Shown one piece after another: positions 9,832-20,810 of a stretch of DNA of 64,000 nt. The stretch comes from Methanobacteriota archaeon. GTDB taxonomy: Archaea; Methanobacteriota; Methanobacteria; Methanobacteriales; Methanobacteriaceae. The position numbers and the translations under genes are program-made. The notes beneath the pieces are model-generated. The model made no database searches and was not told the DNA's origin. It worked only from the letters and a program-made list of their open reading frames with translations. Within the stretch, counting starts at the first letter, position 1. Each line of letters opens with the position of its first letter. The stretch covers positions 7,380-71,379 of the forward strand of contig JAEYSH010000038.1 of NCBI GenBank assembly GCA_023434825.1, in the 5' to 3' direction.

Positions 9832-11321
9832 ATCCATTGATAGCATTAATGGTAATAATACCCATAACATGCGCACTGCTTCTAAACCTTTTCCATACAA
9901 AGGATAAAACCGTTAAATATCTTGCAATAGTTGTAGCTCTGCTATTACCAATTATACCGTTCTTTACAAGTTATGGTCTTCATTATTTCGGTGCATATAG
10001 TACATTAGCTCAAAGTCCAACATTAGCACAATGGGTACCAGAATCCATAACCAGTTCAGCATTAAACACATTTCACATGGGTATAGTATATTCATTTACC
10101 AGTGCACAGCAAATTTTCATGATTGTACTTGGAATAATAGCATTTTTAGCCATATTAACCTCTTTAAGTGAAATAAAAAAATCTTCAGGAGTATATGCAT
10201 TTCTCATGTTCATGGGAGTTGCTTCAATGGCAGCTATTCTACTTACAGACGATATATTCAACTTATATGTCTTCTTTGAAATTATTGCGGTAGCGCAAGT
10301 TGGAATTGTAGTTGCTTCTAGAGTTAAAGGAAACATGGAAGCAGCTTTAAAATACATGATTATAGGAAGTATTGCATCTCCACTTCTTTTATTAGGGATA
10401 GCCCTGATTCTTGGAGTTACAGGAAATGTTAATATAACAGATATTGCATTTTCAATTAAAACTGGCCTTGTAAATCCTCAAAGTCCAGTATTGCTCATGG
10501 CCTGTGCACTTACAATATTTGGATGGATGTATGCAGCAGGACTGCCCCCATTCCATACAATAAAGTCAGAAATATACAGTAAAGCACTTCCACATGGTGC
10601 TGCATTGCTTCAAGCATTTTCTGTATTTACTCTTGCCGCTCTGGGAATTGTTATATTTAGAATATTTTCATATCTCCCATTTTCAAAAGTGTTCATTATT
10701 GCCATATCCTTAGCAGCTATGATATTAAGTATAACCATGGCGTTGATGCAAACTGATTATAAACGTATCCTAGGTTATCTTGCAGTTGGAGAGCTTGGTT
10801 ATGTTGGTCTAGGACTCGGAATTGGAACAACTATGAGTATAACTGCAGGTCTTTTCCAGGCAGTAAACGAAGCAATAATAACTGCATTCCTGTTTATAGG
10901 CTTTGGAACAGTATTATATCTAACTAAAGAGACAGATATCCGAAAGCTTGGTGGAATGATGGTACATGCCCCAAAAGTAGCATTATTAGTACTTTTAGCA
11001 GGATTAGCAATGGCCGGTGTGCCCCCACTAAACGCATTCCAGAGTAAATTGATGTTAATTCAATCCGCATTAAATGCAGGAATACCTGAATTAGGTATAA
11101 TAATGATACTTTTAAGTATTGTTACATTTATGACATTTATGAAAGCATTCTACGCGATTTATATGAGATCTAAACCAAAAGATCTTAAAATCAGCAATGC
11201 GAAAATACCAAAAGCAACCATATTCTCTCTGGTTGTATTCTTAATAATTTGTATAATACTGGGTCTGTTCCCGCAATTAGCAACCAATTATTTACAGCCC
11301 CTTGCAAACAGCTTGGTATGA
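9828..11321 (+). CDS. ehbF: Energy-converting hydrogenase B subunit F (MnhD/NuoL-M-N-like ion pump)
   Basis: A 497-residue, 13-14 helix membrane protein of the Mrp/NuoM antiporter family. Typical motifs are [45 protein letters not shown] with the conserved lysine, [20 protein letters not shown], and [14 protein letters not shown]. These are the proton/sodium-translocating half-channel residues. It is the main ion-conducting subunit, driving the uphill reduction of ferredoxin. Length is normal for the family. Confidence 0.93.
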   Translation: MNPLIALMVIIPITCALLLNLFHTKDKTVKYLAIVVALLLPIIPFFTSYGLHYFGAYSTLAQSPTLAQWVPESITSSALNTFHMGIVYSFTSAQQIFMIVLGIIAFLAILTSLSEIKKSSGVYAFLMFMGVASMAAILLTDDIFNLYVFFEIIAVAQVGIVVASRVKGNMEAALKYMIIGSIASPLLLLGIALILGVTGNVNITDIAFSIKTGLVNPQSPVLLMACALTIFGWMYAAGLPPFHTIKSEIYSKALPHGAALLQAFSVFTLAALGIVIFRIFSYLPFSKVFIIAISLAAMILSITMALMQTDYKRILGYLAVGELGYVGLGLGIGTTMSITAGLFQAVNEAIITAFLFIGFGTVLYLTKETDIRKLGGMMVHAPKVALLVLLAGLAMAGVPPLNAFQSKLMLIQSALNAGIPELGIIMILLSIVTFMTFMKAFYAIYMRSKPKDLKISNAKIPKATIFSLVVFLIICIILGLFPQLATNYLQPLANSLV

Positions 11322-11354
11322 TAAAAGAGGATGAAAGCAGGATAGAGGGATTAT

Positions 11355-11693
11355 ATGAGCCTTTATGACACTATAATAAATAAAATAAAACAAGTTCAAG
11401 AATATGATAAAGAAGGTGAACCTGTAACCAGCATTGCAGCTTCATCTACATTAGCAGCAGAAATAACACTTTTATCATCCATTTTAGTTGCTGTGATCAT
11501 GTTAAGATATTTCAGTAATGCTTTGATGATTATAGCTGTACTTTTAGTAGCAGCAATAGCAATTTTTGCTATGCCATTAATGCCCAGATTTAAAAGAGAG
11601 CAAAATGATTCACTTAACAGCATGGTATTTTATGTAATTATAGCATTAACAATTATTACAATGCTCTTCTATTGGGGGAATTTCAATGTCTGA
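11355..11693 (+). CDS. ehbG: Energy-converting hydrogenase B subunit G
   Basis: A 112-residue protein with a soluble N-terminal helix (about 1-30) and three membrane segments in the rest. No motif outside ehb operons is recognised; the assignment rests on position between the MnhD-like and MnhB-like genes, which is where ehbG is found. AGAGGGATTAT precedes the ATG. It overlaps ehbH by 8 bases. Confidence 0.82.
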   Translation: MSLYDTIINKIKQVQEYDKEGEPVTSIAASSTLAAEITLLSSILVAVIMLRYFSNALMIIAVLLVAAIAIFAMPLMPRFKREQNDSLNSMVFYVIIALTIITMLFYWGNFNV

Positions 11694-11970
11694 AGGAATA
11701 AGAAACCTTATTGCCAGTATAGCCCTTGCTTTATTTGCAGTTACACTATTTCAAGCAATAATCGGATTTGACCAATTACTAACACAGGGTATAAGTCAAG
11801 TTTATTTATGGGTAAGTCCCCATATTGCTCCAAATGCCGTTACTGATGTTGTATTTGATTGGAGAGCTTATGATACTCTTGGAGAAGCACTTATACTGGT
11901 TACTTCAGTAGTAGTTGTTCTTCTTATATTTGGAAGAGGAATGGTTGATCTTGGAGGGGATGAAAAATGA
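11686..11970 (+). CDS. ehbH: Energy-converting hydrogenase B subunit H
   Basis: A 94-residue membrane protein with one N-terminal and one C-terminal membrane helix around a hydrophilic loop. The central [19 protein letters not shown] matches the conserved FD(T/W)R..DTLGE motif of the Mbh/Mnh MnhB N-terminal-like subunits. It lies directly before the MnhB-like ehbI and overlaps it by four bases. Confidence 0.88.
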   Translation: MSEGIRNLIASIALALFAVTLFQAIIGFDQLLTQGISQVYLWVSPHIAPNAVTDVVFDWRAYDTLGEALILVTSVVVVLLIFGRGMVDLGGDEK

Positions 11971-12437
11971 GTATTATCCTTAGATTATTCGTATTCCCAA
12001 TCTCACTGATAATAATCTGTTTAGGAATAAATACTATCCTTGGAGGGCACATAACTCCAGGTGGAGGTTTTCAGGGAGGTGCAATGATAGCAGGAGGTTT
12101 AATTTTCTGTATTATTGTTTACGGACTTGAAAAAAGTCCATTTAAGCTTACACACAACTTTTTAGCAGGTATGGAAAGTGCAGGGGCTCTTGGTTATGTA
12201 TTCCTGGGACTCGCAGGATTATTTGCATCAGGATTTTTCCTTTACAATTTAGGAGTAGACCTTTATGGCATAGTCCCTCAGACAATCCAAAATATATTCA
12301 ATTACCCTGACCCAACAAACGCAGGTATAATACCTTATCTTAACTACGTAGTTGGTATAAAAGTTTTAGTGGGCCTGAGTGCCGTAGTAATAGCTTTCTT
12401 AGAAAGTGACAAAATTCTGGGAGAGAATGAAGAATGA
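11967..12437 (+). CDS. ehbI: Energy-converting hydrogenase B subunit I (MnhB-like)
   Basis: A 156-residue protein with four membrane segments. The motif [18 protein letters not shown] is the hallmark of MnhB/MrpB antiporter subunits. It completes the Mrp-like module with the E, F, G, C and D homologues encoded upstream. Its stop overlaps the ehbJ start by four bases. Confidence 0.92.
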   Translation: MSIILRLFVFPISLIIICLGINTILGGHITPGGGFQGGAMIAGGLIFCIIVYGLEKSPFKLTHNFLAGMESAGALGYVFLGLAGLFASGFFLYNLGVDLYGIVPQTIQNIFNYPDPTNAGIIPYLNYVVGIKVLVGLSAVVIAFLESDKILGENEE

Positions 12438-12682
12438 TTTTCTATATTGGCCCAGTAGTACTGGGATTATTATTAGGGTTTATACTTGGAACTAGAATTA
12501 AGCCAGTTCCAGAAAGTAAACTGAAGTTTGGTGCAGAAGTTTATGCAATAGTTTTTGTTGCAGCAGTTATAGTAGCATACTTCTTAGGGCCGTTCCCGTA
12601 TTACCAAGATGCACCCCTAGCAGTTGGATTTGTATCTGGGATATTAGGCCTAATTATTGGTAAATTAACATTAGGAAGATAA
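12434..12682 (+). CDS. ehbJ: Energy-converting hydrogenase B subunit J
   Basis: An 82-residue protein with three membrane segments and few charged residues. It shows no motif I recognise outside ehb operons; the name comes from order. The 130-base gap to ehbK has the AT-rich TATA-like stretch ATAATATTTAAG near 12705, so an internal promoter for the soluble-arm genes is possible. Confidence 0.8.
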   Translation: MIFYIGPVVLGLLLGFILGTRIKPVPESKLKFGAEVYAIVFVAAVIVAYFLGPFPYYQDAPLAVGFVSGILGLIIGKLTLGR

Positions 12683-12812
12683 AAAAGGAATTAACATAAT
12701 TATAATATTTAAGCAAAATAATGTAATAAAATCTAATAAAAAATAATTTAAAGTTATAGCAAGTGTAGTAAGTACACATCCAAAATAGCAAAAATATCAG
12801 AGGGCAAAAATC

Positions 12813-14174
12813 ATGTTTTTATCAACCAAAAAGTGCGAAGGCATTGGAGAATGTATTAAAGAATGTCCAACCGGCGCAATAAGGCTAATTGAAGGTAAAC
12901 CCTTTAGCTGCATAACATGCGGCGCTTGTGCAGAAGCATGTCCAAATAGAGCCATATTCAAAAACAAATATGGAGGATTTGTGGTCGACAGAGCAAAATG
13001 TAACGCGTGTGGAGTTTGCGAACTAACATGTCCAGTAAATAACATTACAATTGAAGGGGACATGGTAAAAGGAATATGTTCACGATGTGGAATATGCGTA
13101 GATAACTGTCCTATTGATGCTAGAATAGATGCTTACGATATTATTGAAGATAGGCAATTAAAATTCCTTGATTCACTAAATCTTACAACTCAACCAAGTG
13201 TTAGAGTTAAAAAAGATATTGATAAAGTAAATAGAGTTAATGTAGTTACAGATACAGACAAATGTACATTATGTGGAAGATGTGAATACTACTGCCCAAC
13301 AGATGCTATTGAAATAGATATTGAACCAGGCACCTGTACAGAGTGCAGAGTTTGTGAAGATGTTTGTCCTGCTGATGCAATATCAAATACTACAATTGAT
13401 ACTGAAAAATGTACATTATGCCTTAAATGCGTTAGAGAATGCCCAAATAACGCAGCTTATATTGATGACTTTGAAATAAAAATAAGAAAACCCGAAGACA
13501 GCGAAGAAATAAAAGGAAGTATCATTTCATGTCTTAACTGTGGTTTATGTACCCAAGCATGTGAAAGCGGGGCTTTGAGGATGATTAACGGTAAAATACG
13601 TTACGATCCTTCACTTTGTGATGAATGTGATACACTTGAATGTATGGATGTTTGTCCAGTAGGTACATTAAAATTATCAGATGATGATGACATATGTCAG
13701 TTGAAAGGTTTCTGTGTTTCATGCGGTAAATGTGTTAGAGCATGTGATGTAAATGAAGCTAGAAGCTTTAAAAATGTTACTTGGGATGGAAAAGTTACTG
13801 ATGATTGCATATCCTGCGGAATATGTGCAGAATTATGTCCAAAAGATGCGATCACTCTTAAAAGAGGCAGCATTGATGTAAACCTTGAAAAATGCGTTCT
13901 TTGTGAAAAATGCGCAATTCACTGCCCGATGGATGCAATTCCAAAAACTACAATGTACAAAAAATCTATTAAAGATGGATTCGTATTTATAGAAAACAAG
14001 TTATGTATGAGCTGTAAACTTTGTCTTAATACCTGTCCAGAAGAAGCTATTTCAGAAGATGAAAAAGGCAGGCTTATTGTAGACGATTCAAAGTGCATAT
14101 ACTGCGGCGCATGTAACAATGTGTGCCCTGCACGAGCCATATTATTTGAAAGGGAATTCGAGGTAGCAAGATGA
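12813..14174 (+). CDS. ehbK: Energy-converting hydrogenase B subunit K, polyferredoxin
   Basis: A 453-residue polyferredoxin. I count fourteen cysteine clusters of the CxxCxxCxxxC type or close variants along the chain, enough for about fourteen [4Fe-4S] clusters. The first ([12 protein letters not shown]) and one near residue 270 ([14 protein letters not shown]) have wider spacing. It would wire electrons between the hydrogenase and ferredoxin-dependent enzymes. AGAGGGCAAAAATC is the ribosome binding site. The stop overlaps ehbL by four bases. Confidence 0.93.
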   Translation: MFLSTKKCEGIGECIKECPTGAIRLIEGKPFSCITCGACAEACPNRAIFKNKYGGFVVDRAKCNACGVCELTCPVNNITIEGDMVKGICSRCGICVDNCPIDARIDAYDIIEDRQLKFLDSLNLTTQPSVRVKKDIDKVNRVNVVTDTDKCTLCGRCEYYCPTDAIEIDIEPGTCTECRVCEDVCPADAISNTTIDTEKCTLCLKCVRECPNNAAYIDDFEIKIRKPEDSEEIKGSIISCLNCGLCTQACESGALRMINGKIRYDPSLCDECDTLECMDVCPVGTLKLSDDDDICQLKGFCVSCGKCVRACDVNEARSFKNVTWDGKVTDDCISCGICAELCPKDAITLKRGSIDVNLEKCVLCEKCAIHCPMDAIPKTTMYKKSIKDGFVFIENKLCMSCKLCLNTCPEEAISEDEKGRLIVDDSKCIYCGACNNVCPARAILFEREFEVAR

Positions 14175-14665
14175 AAAATTTAGTTAGAATTGTCCTTGAG
14201 GGAACATATACAAACATAATGAGGATCCTTTTTGCTTCAGACAGAGTAACAGATATGGAACTTAGAAGCAAAATCCTGGAGGGCCGTATAGTACCTACAG
14301 ATAAAGTTGCTGAAATATCATGTATAGGATGTGCCGGTTGTAAAAATGTTTGCCCTACAAGCGCGATTGAAATGGAAAAACTTGAAGAACCTGTCGAGTT
14401 AATGGAAGGACTCATAAAAGAAGAAAAACCAGTTTTAGACAGCTTAAAATGCGTTCATTGTTATCACTGCCACGATTTCTGTCCACTCTATGCACTGTTT
14501 GGAGAAGCAGGAACAATACATCCAAATGATGTTGGAGAAGTGGATGTTGACATAAACATGATGCTGGAAAAACCAATTAAAATATCTGAAGATAAAATAG
14601 CATTCATATCACAATATCTTTCTGACAATGCAATAATCAGAAAACGAGAAAGTAAAGATAATTAA
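14171..14665 (+). CDS. ehbL: Energy-converting hydrogenase B subunit L, ferredoxin
   Basis: A 164-residue protein with two [4Fe-4S] motifs, [12 protein letters not shown] (about 49-60) and [12 protein letters not shown] (about 95-106), set in extra sequence, as in the NuoI-like subunit of Ech-type hydrogenases. It would pass electrons from the small subunit to the polyferredoxin or soluble ferredoxin. It follows ehbK with a four-base overlap. Confidence 0.9.
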   Translation: MKNLVRIVLEGTYTNIMRILFASDRVTDMELRSKILEGRIVPTDKVAEISCIGCAGCKNVCPTSAIEMEKLEEPVELMEGLIKEEKPVLDSLKCVHCYHCHDFCPLYALFGEAGTIHPNDVGEVDVDINMMLEKPIKISEDKIAFISQYLSDNAIIRKRESKDN

Positions 14666-14699
14666 ATCATAGAAAGTTAAACTACCAAGAGGGATCAAT

Positions 14700-15146
14700 T
14701 TGGGTTTAAAATCATATTCAAGAGCAAGAGCCGTACACGTGATGCTTGTATACACTGGAGGATGTAACGGCTGCGATATAGAAATAGTAAACTGTATATT
14801 ATCACCAAAATATGATGCTGAACAGTACAAAGTATTTTTAACATGGAATCCAAGGGAAGCAGATGTATTAGTAGTAACTGGACCAGTTACCAAACATGTT
14901 GAAGAACCATTAAAAGCAATTTACGAAGCAATACCTGAACCTAAAGCAGTTGTTGCCGCTGGAGCCTGCGCAACAATGGGTGGAGTATACAAAAACATTC
15001 ACGGAGATATACCATCAGAAGAGATTGCAGGCCCGGTTGATGAAATTATACCAGTAGCTGCAAAGATTCCAGGATGTGCTGTAAGACCTGAAGATGTTTT
15101 ATCAGGAGTAGTAGCAGCTTTACCACTATTATTAAATGCAGATTAA
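14700..15146 (+). CDS. ehbM: Energy-converting hydrogenase B subunit M, [NiFe]-hydrogenase small subunit
   Basis: A 148-residue NuoB-like subunit. Four cysteines for the proximal [4Fe-4S] cluster are visible: [11 protein letters not shown] (two), [10 protein letters not shown] and [11 protein letters not shown]. It sits between the large catalytic subunit and the ferredoxin subunits. The start is TTG at 14700 behind AGAGGGATCAA; no ATG is available before the conserved region. Confidence 0.93.
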   Translation: MGLKSYSRARAVHVMLVYTGGCNGCDIEIVNCILSPKYDAEQYKVFLTWNPREADVLVVTGPVTKHVEEPLKAIYEAIPEPKAVVAAGACATMGGVYKNIHGDIPSEEIAGPVDEIIPVAAKIPGCAVRPEDVLSGVVAALPLLLNAD

Positions 15147-15203
15147 AATTACGAATTAACAATAAATATAAGCCAGAATTAATTTCTGGCGAGGGGTGTC
15201 ATT

Positions 15204-16364
15204 ATGGATAAAGATAACAAAGTCACAACTCAAGTAATCGAAACAGAGGTTCCGATGGGGACTGTACACTCTGCAGCCTTAGAACCATACAGAATACGAT
15301 TGTTTGTTGAAGATGAAATTGTAAGAGATGCTGAATTAACAATAGGTGTCAATCACAGAGGAATAGAAAGAATAATGGAAGGATTACCCGTTGAAAAGGC
15401 AAATAGCCTTACTGAAAAAGTTTGCGGGATCTGTTCAAACAGCCACATCTGGAACTCATGTTTAACTGCTGAAAAAGGATTGGAAATTGACGTTCCTCCA
15501 AGAGCAGAATATATAAGAATCATTATGGAAGAACTGGAAAGACTACACAGTCATCTTTTATACTTAGCCCACGGAAGTGAAGTTTTAGGTCATGAAACAT
15601 TTTCCATGAGAATATTTTACATAAGAGAAACTGTAATGGAACTTCTAAGAATGATTGGAGGTAACCGTGTCCAGTACGGTGTTTCAGTCATTGGAGGTGT
15701 AAGACCTCGCTGTGATCTAAATGAAATGAGAATTCAAAAGATCAACGAAGGTATGGACTTCCTTGAAGAGAAAATACTCGAATTTGCTGACAGATTTGTA
15801 AGAGATCCAATGGTCATGTCCCGTATAACTGGAATAGCTGCAATAACTCAAGCTGATGCCAGAAGGTTAGCAACAACCGGTCCTTCACTACGTGCAACTG
15901 GTATTGAAGTTGATTTAAGACGTGACATGAGACAATATGATCCATTTGAGTTTGATGTAATTACTCAAGATACTGGAGACGTAAAAGCAAATCTTCTGAT
16001 GCGTGTTCTTGAAATTCCTGAATCTATTAAAATAATTAGGCAGGCCATAAAAGACCTTCCAGACGGAAAAATCACTAACAGAAGCTGGGAAATGCAAGAT
16101 ACAGGCATTATAAAAAGTTATATAGAAGTACCAAGAGGTAAACTCTATCACTCTTACAGTATAGAAGACGGAAGGGTTAGAGGTTCAATAATCAGGACAC
16201 CTTCAATAACAAATATAAATACAATGGAGTTTGCATGTATCGGAACTCACATAACCGATGCACAATTAGCAATAGTTCAATGTGATCCATGCTTTACATG
16301 CACCGACCGTGCAGTTGAAATAGTGGATCATCCGCTAAAGAAAAAAAGAAATAGTATAGTTTAA
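15204..16364 (+). CDS. ehbN: Energy-converting hydrogenase B subunit N, [NiFe]-hydrogenase large subunit
   Basis: A 386-residue catalytic subunit, NuoD-like. The [NiFe] ligands are the N-terminal [11 protein letters not shown] (about residue 74) and the C-terminal [10 protein letters not shown] (about 362-371). A short tail of about 17 residues follows the second motif. It oxidises H2 in the cytoplasmic arm of Ehb. GAGGGGTGTCATT precedes the ATG. A 7-bp hairpin follows the stop. Confidence 0.95.
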   Translation: MDKDNKVTTQVIETEVPMGTVHSAALEPYRIRLFVEDEIVRDAELTIGVNHRGIERIMEGLPVEKANSLTEKVCGICSNSHIWNSCLTAEKGLEIDVPPRAEYIRIIMEELERLHSHLLYLAHGSEVLGHETFSMRIFYIRETVMELLRMIGGNRVQYGVSVIGGVRPRCDLNEMRIQKINEGMDFLEEKILEFADRFVRDPMVMSRITGIAAITQADARRLATTGPSLRATGIEVDLRRDMRQYDPFEFDVITQDTGDVKANLLMRVLEIPESIKIIRQAIKDLPDGKITNRSWEMQDTGIIKSYIEVPRGKLYHSYSIEDGRVRGSIIRTPSITNINTMEFACIGTHITDAQLAIVQCDPCFTCTDRAVEIVDHPLKKKRNSIV

Positions 16365-16380
16365 TCAGCTTATGCTGATT
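16363..16380 (+). other. Intra-operon hairpin after ehbN
   Basis: A perfect 7-bp stem AATCAGC / GCTGATT with a TTAT loop starts inside the ehbN stop codon and is followed by TATCTTTTAT. It could attenuate or process the transcript before ehbO. It is short, so function is a guess. Confidence 0.35.
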
Positions 16381-16427
16381 TATCTTTTATATTGATAAAA
16401 ATTTTTATAACAATAGGAAGTGTCAGA

Positions 16428-17432
16428 ATGGATACAACAATGATTATAAGCTCGATTGTAGCAGTAATTGGAACATTGATTATAGCATTTGCCATCAGTG
16501 TCTGGCTTCCAGGTATTGAAAGGAAATTTGTCCAGGCAAGAATTCAACAAAGGGTAGGACCACCAATTTCAAGTCCCGGATTCATGGCCCCAATCAAATT
16601 TTTCTTTAAAGAAGCATTAACACCAACATCTCCAATGCCCAGATTATATAATGCACTTCCACTAATTAGTTTAATTATTGTAACACTTATTCTACTTACA
16701 ATAATGCCCCAATTATACTTTTTGGGAGCTTTTGCAAGTATTATAGCAGTTGTAGGGCTGCTTAAAGTTGAAGAAATAATGTACATGTTCATGGGTTCAC
16801 TTTCAAAATCAGTACTGTCAGTTAATATGCCATTTCCAGACCTTGTTAAAGGTGCTAAACACGTAGATACACCTAGATCTTTTATTGAAGAACTGAGTAC
16901 ACTCCGAGCATTTAGACTCATTGCTTTTGGATCATTCCCACTATACATTGCACTTTTTGTACCGGTAGTTATGACTGGAAGCTTATATCTAGGAGATATA
17001 ATTGCTTATCAACAATTACACGGCCCAGTACTCTTTTCATTAGCTGGAGTAATCGGTACAGTAGTTTATTTCATTGGTTCAATGATATTGTTAAACGAAT
17101 ATCCATTTGCTATAATGAAAACAAAAGCAGATGTTATGGAAGGACCTACCCTTGAATATATGTCAAAATATAGGGCATACACATATATTACAAGAGGATT
17201 ATTGACATTTGTGCTTGCTAGCCTATTTGTAACCATGTTTATTGGAATACCACCAAATCTATTCAGTTTAGGAATTCTGGTTACAATTGCAGCATCAATA
17301 ATATTCCCAATAGCAATGGCAATATTAAGCGCATTCACCCCAGTATTTACATTCAGGCAGTTTTACCCAGTCGTAGCTGCAACATCAATCTTAGGAGTGC
17401 TTGCATTAGTTGCAGCATTTATAACTCTATAA
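16428..17432 (+). CDS. ehbO: Energy-converting hydrogenase B subunit O (NuoH-like)
   Basis: About 334 residues with eight membrane segments, of the NuoH/EchB family that links the soluble hydrogenase to the ion-pumping arm. Typical motifs are [16 protein letters not shown] in the first loop and a conserved acidic stretch in the middle ([11 protein letters not shown]). ATG 16428 with GGAAGTGTCAG in front is preferred; an in-frame TTG at 16392 adds 12 residues but lacks a clear ribosome binding site. Confidence 0.92.
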   Translation: MDTTMIISSIVAVIGTLIIAFAISVWLPGIERKFVQARIQQRVGPPISSPGFMAPIKFFFKEALTPTSPMPRLYNALPLISLIIVTLILLTIMPQLYFLGAFASIIAVVGLLKVEEIMYMFMGSLSKSVLSVNMPFPDLVKGAKHVDTPRSFIEELSTLRAFRLIAFGSFPLYIALFVPVVMTGSLYLGDIIAYQQLHGPVLFSLAGVIGTVVYFIGSMILLNEYPFAIMKTKADVMEGPTLEYMSKYRAYTYITRGLLTFVLASLFVTMFIGIPPNLFSLGILVTIAASIIFPIAMAILSAFTPVFTFRQFYPVVAATSILGVLALVAAFITL

Positions 17433-17437
17433 TTCAA

Positions 17438-17493
17438 CCTTTTTTCACAAAAAAAGGATTGATCAAAAAATCCTCGCTCAAACAAGTTTGAGC
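17438..17493 (+). repeat. Two adjacent hairpins between ehbO and ehbP
   Basis: CCTTTTTT / AAAAAAGG (17438-17457) forms one stem, and GCTCAAAC / GTTTGAGC (17476-17493) a second, nearly loopless palindrome. They lie just after ehbO. A TATA-like AATATTTAAAAATAT follows near 17508-17523, so transcription could stop here and restart for ehbP. They resemble the larger hairpin clusters at 38955 and 62638. Confidence 0.5.
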
Positions 17494-17556
17494 TGCGGAA
17501 ATAAAAATAATATTTAAAAATATCTATTAAAAAAACAAAAATTAAGGAAAGATATT

Positions 17557-17817
17557 ATGAAATTCGTAGTAAGACCTCAACACATTGTAAGTCTCGGCGG
17601 ATACATTGTTGAAGTTGATTTACCTTACAGGAATATGATTGTAGTTAATCCCACAAATGAACCAATAAAAATAGATCTTCCTATATTTAACACTGAATGG
17701 GTCGAACATCACAGGAAATTAGGATTAGACATCACTCCTACAAAAGACGAAGACTCTTTTTTACGTATATGGAGAAAAGAAAAAGCTAAGCTTGAAAAAA
17801 TTAAAGCTGAATCCTAA
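17557..17817 (+). CDS. ehbP: Energy-converting hydrogenase B subunit P
   Basis: An 86-residue soluble protein beginning [20 protein letters not shown], which agrees with the EhbP protein found at the end of ehb operons; the C-terminus is Lys/Glu-rich helix. AAGGAAAGATATT precedes the ATG. It is separated from ehbO by about 120 bases with two hairpins. Function inside the complex is unknown. The next gene is on the other strand, so no ehbQ is seen here. Confidence 0.82.
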   Translation: MKFVVRPQHIVSLGGYIVEVDLPYRNMIVVNPTNEPIKIDLPIFNTEWVEHHRKLGLDITPTKDEDSFLRIWRKEKAKLEKIKAES

Positions 17818-17845
17818 TTTAACTTCAAAAAATAATTTATTTTTT

Positions 17846-18493
17846 TTATTCTCTATTTGCAAATTTTACGCCCATTTCAAAGGCATTTTCACAGTCCATT
17901 GGGAACACTTCTTTTCTTACCTCTGCTTTGTGCCCTTCATCAAATCTATCTGCAACTACTTTCGAGTAATCTTTAAACTGGTAAGTATCAAAGCTAAAGA
18001 GAGATTCTGAGTGACCAAATACTAATTCAGAAACTCTTTGATTAGTGTTAATATGAGCTTCATAACCTGATTCTTTTAAATATTCTTCAGGAATATTCAT
18101 AGTATAAATAAATCCTGTTTTGATAGTTTTTGGGAAAAGTGATTGTGGAGGGGCAGTATATGTCATGTACTGGAAAAAAAGACGCTCCATAAAAGATTTC
18201 ATTTGACCTGTAACGGTTCCGTAATAAATTGGAGAACCTAAAATAATTGCATCAGAGTTTTCTATTTCTTCAAATATATTTTTAAGATCATCTTTCGGCT
18301 TGCATTTTCCATAGCTTTTACCATCACGTTTTTTACATGCAAAACAGCTCCGGCATCCAGTATAATCTAAGCTGTAGAGGTTAATTAGTTCTGTTTCAGC
18401 TCCTTTTGATTCAGCTCCTTCAAGAGCGCTCTTTAACAAAGTAGCAGTATTGCATTTTTTTCTTGGACTACCATTAAATGCTATAAGTTTCAT
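17846..18493 (-). CDS. Flavodoxin-family NAD(P)H-dependent FMN reductase / iron-sulfur flavoprotein-like
   Basis: A 215-residue protein of the flavodoxin-like fold. The N-terminus LIAFNGSPRKKCNTATLL is the FMN phosphate-binding loop. A cysteine-rich insert, CRSCFACKKRDGKSYGKC (about 47-64), resembles the cluster-binding region of methanogen iron-sulfur flavoproteins. GSPIYYGTVTGQMKSFMER is the conserved second FMN loop. Likely a cytosolic electron carrier or oxidative-stress reductase. GAGGATAATATC precedes the ATG. It is the last gene of a minus-strand redox group running from 20599. Confidence 0.85.
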   Translation of the reverse strand: MKLIAFNGSPRKKCNTATLLKSALEGAESKGAETELINLYSLDYTGCRSCFACKKRDGKSYGKCKPKDDLKNIFEEIENSDAIILGSPIYYGTVTGQMKSFMERLFFQYMTYTAPPQSLFPKTIKTGFIYTMNIPEEYLKESGYEAHINTNQRVSELVFGHSESLFSFDTYQFKDYSKVVADRFDEGHKAEVRKEVFPMDCENAFEMGVKFANRE

Positions 18494-18553
18494 GATATTA
18501 TCCTCACTTAATAAATTCTGTATATAAATTGTTATTTAGGGAATAAATAATTA

Positions 18554-19324
18554 TTATCCTTTACTGAATTTAACATTTGGATTTATGTAACGCCCTCTTT
18601 TCAAGGTTGATTTGCCGTATTGAATAGATTCTGTAGGACAGCGATTTATACATGCACTGCAATGGCTACATTTTTCATTCAACCATACAGGCTTTCCTGA
18701 TTCTAATTTTATTGTTCCAGAAGGGCATATTTCTTCACATAAGCCGCAGCCGCTACAATTTTCTAATACATTAAAATTTTTAGTTTTACGGTAAAATCCA
18801 TAAATAGAGTAGGCAAAAGGCGTAAGTATTGCCATTAAACTATTATTAGCAAAATTACCTCTTTCATTAGCTTCAAGGAGCTTAATAATGTTCTCTATTT
18901 CTTTTTCTGCATTTTGAAGAGTTAATTTTTGTTTTTGTTTATCTGAGGCATCATACATCATAACATAATTGCTGGGCATGGCAACTGAAAATGAACTATT
19001 TAACTGAAGATCCTTCTGTTTTAGCTTTTTTTCCAGCATTTTATCTGCATTTCCAATTGCAGAGCCGCATGTAATTACTGAATAAATAAAAGGTGACTTA
19101 TCACTTTCAATTTTTAATTTATCCACAAATTCAGCCACAAGATTTGGCAACCCATAAAAATAAACTGGAAAAACAAATCCAATTTTTTCATCATCTTTAA
19201 TCTTATAATTAAATCTTTTAGTGCTTAAAGCATCAGCCATATCAATTAATTCGCTTCCATCATTTTCATGTAGCTTTTGAGCAACGTACAATGAATTTCC
19301 AGTGCCAGAAAAGTAAAAAATCAT
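18554..19324 (-). CDS. EFR1-type flavodoxin-ferredoxin fusion protein
   Basis: 256 residues. The N-terminal half is flavodoxin-like (IFYFSGTGNSLYVAQKL and FPVYFYGLP), and the C-terminal quarter carries two [4Fe-4S] motifs, CSGCGLCEEICP (about 190) and CSHCSACINRCP (about 220). This matches the EFR1 ferredoxin family. It is probably an electron-transfer protein in the cytosol. AATGAGGTTCATTTC is the ribosome binding site. It starts ten bases after the nitroreductase gene, so the two are likely co-transcribed. Confidence 0.87.
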   Translation of the reverse strand: MIFYFSGTGNSLYVAQKLHENDGSELIDMADALSTKRFNYKIKDDEKIGFVFPVYFYGLPNLVAEFVDKLKIESDKSPFIYSVITCGSAIGNADKMLEKKLKQKDLQLNSSFSVAMPSNYVMMYDASDKQKQKLTLQNAEKEIENIIKLLEANERGNFANNSLMAILTPFAYSIYGFYRKTKNFNVLENCSGCGLCEEICPSGTIKLESGKPVWLNEKCSHCSACINRCPTESIQYGKSTLKRGRYINPNVKFSKG

Positions 19325-19334
19325 GAAATGAACC

Positions 19335-19886
19335 TCATTTAATGTAATTTACTACATCCTTATTTCTTTCAGGTGCTTTATTACTTGATGATCCCTTATA
19401 ACCTAAACAAACACCATAATAAGGTTTATAACCTTCAGGAATTTCCAATCTTTTTACATTATCCTCATTTTTAAAGAAAAATCTGGCAAGCCCAATCCAG
19501 CAAGACCCAATATCCATACTTTCTGCAGCAAGCATCATATTTTGTATAGCTGCAGAGCAATCAGGAATAGGCGATGTTGCATCTTCTTTTCCTGAAACAA
19601 CTACAACTGTAGGTGCTTCATAGAATATATGTAAATGTTCTGCTTTTCCCATTCTAGCAATCCATTCAATTGGCAAATCAGACATGATTCTTTTGCATTC
19701 TACACTCATTTCATCAATTAATTCCTTATTCTGGATAACAGTAAAATACCAAGGCTGGTCATTATGTCCTGTAGGGGCATATATCGCCGATTCAAGTATT
19801 ATTTCAAGCTCTTTGTCTTTTATTTGCTCGCTTTTGTATTTTCTAATACTTCTTCTACTTTTAATATTTTCTATAACTTCATTCAA
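19335..19886 (-). CDS. Nitroreductase family FMN protein
   Basis: 183 residues. The FMN-binding N-terminal motif SRRSIRKYKSEQI, the APTGHNDQPW segment and the AESMDIGSCWIGLARFF region are standard for the nitroreductase family, which uses NAD(P)H to reduce nitro, quinone or other compounds. It is short, as are many archaeal members. The start is TTG 19886 behind TAGTGATATA. It heads the pair with the EFR1-type gene. Substrate unknown. Confidence 0.9.
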   Translation of the reverse strand: MNEVIENIKSRRSIRKYKSEQIKDKELEIILESAIYAPTGHNDQPWYFTVIQNKELIDEMSVECKRIMSDLPIEWIARMGKAEHLHIFYEAPTVVVVSGKEDATSPIPDCSAAIQNMMLAAESMDIGSCWIGLARFFFKNEDNVKRLEIPEGYKPYYGVCLGYKGSSSNKAPERNKDVVNYIK

Positions 19887-20029
19887 TATATCACTACCAG
19901 TTTATCGTATCCTTTAATCTAATTTTATCCCATATAAAGCTATATTATTTTAAAAAAATCATTATAATTAATTTAAATAATATTTAAAGTTTTAAAATCC
20001 ATTTTTAATAAAAATAAAATAAAATTTTA

Positions 20030-20599
20030 TCATTTAATAAAATCTCTTCCCATTGAAAATGCTTGTCCAAGACGTTCCCCTATACCATAATAAGCTCTAA
20101 ATGAAGGGTCGTATAAAAATGGCTTAATCTGTTCTATATTCGGATTTCCATCTTTCATTAAATCTTCATCGACTTTTACGTCCAAAATTTCACCGGTAAA
20201 ATGAGTATGTAGCCCTAATTCTGCCGTATGAACTAGTTTACATTCTAAAACTAATGGAAATTCTTCAATGTAGGGAGCATCTACTTTTTCGCTTTTTACG
20301 GCGGTTAACCCTGTTACTTCAAATTTATTTTCATTCCTTCCAGATGCCATTCCAAAATAGTCTGCTTCTTTAATGTATTTTTCAGATGGAATATTTACAG
20401 TAAAAGCCTCTTTATCCTTGATATTTCCATGAGTATAGGTAGCTTCTCTTAGAGAAATTGAAACGCATGGAGGAACTGAGCAAGATATACCTCCCCATGC
20501 TGCATTCATAGCATTTGGTTTTCCATTCTTATCATAGGTCCCAATTATAAAAACTGGGGTTGGATATACAATTGTTTTTGCACCAATAGATTTTTTCAT
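20030..20599 (-). CDS. Flavin reductase family protein (flavoredoxin-like)
   Basis: 189 residues. The segments [37 protein letters not shown] and [17 protein letters not shown] are typical of the FMN-binding split-barrel flavin reductase/flavoredoxin family. It binds FMN and probably moves electrons in the cytosol. ATG 20599 is preceded by GTGTGATAAAT and is preferred over the GTG three codons upstream. The gap to 19886 (about 145 bases) is AT-rich with no recognisable feature. Confidence 0.88.
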   Translation of the reverse strand: MKKSIGAKTIVYPTPVFIIGTYDKNGKPNAMNAAWGGISCSVPPCVSISLREATYTHGNIKDKEAFTVNIPSEKYIKEADYFGMASGRNENKFEVTGLTAVKSEKVDAPYIEEFPLVLECKLVHTAELGLHTHFTGEILDVKVDEDLMKDGNPNIEQIKPFLYDPSFRAYYGIGERLGQAFSMGRDFIK

Positions 20600-20647
20600 A
20601 TTTATCACACACGAAATTGTTTGGTGAAAAAAAGAAGTGGTGGATGT

Positions 20648-20785
20648 TTATTCACAACATCCTTTCATGTCTTTACAAAGTTCTTTGCCTTCCTTTGTAG
20701 GAACAATCTTCATTTCACCGTCTTTACAGCTGACTGTTGCAACTGTTTTATCACCACATACTATTTTACATTCTTTATTTTCCAT
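20648..20785 (-). CDS. Cys-rich 45-residue protein
   Basis: A small protein, MENKECKIVCGDKTVATVSC at the start and ELCKDMKGCCE at the end, with six cysteines in 45 residues. The ATG is preceded by AGGAGAAAAAACT, a good ribosome binding site. It is divergent from the PadR gene across a repeat-rich operator, so it is probably controlled by that regulator. The Cys content suggests metal or redox sensing, but no family is recognised. Confidence 0.65.
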   Translation of the reverse strand: MENKECKIVCGDKTVATVSCKDGEMKIVPTKEGKELCKDMKGCCE

Positions 20786-20810
20786 AGTTTTTTCTCCTAA
20801 TTATTGAACA

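Noticed and set aside
12797..13063. 88-codon minus-strand frame opposite the polyferredoxin start
   Set aside because: Shadow of Cys-rich repeats; no ribosome binding site and no similarity to a known protein.
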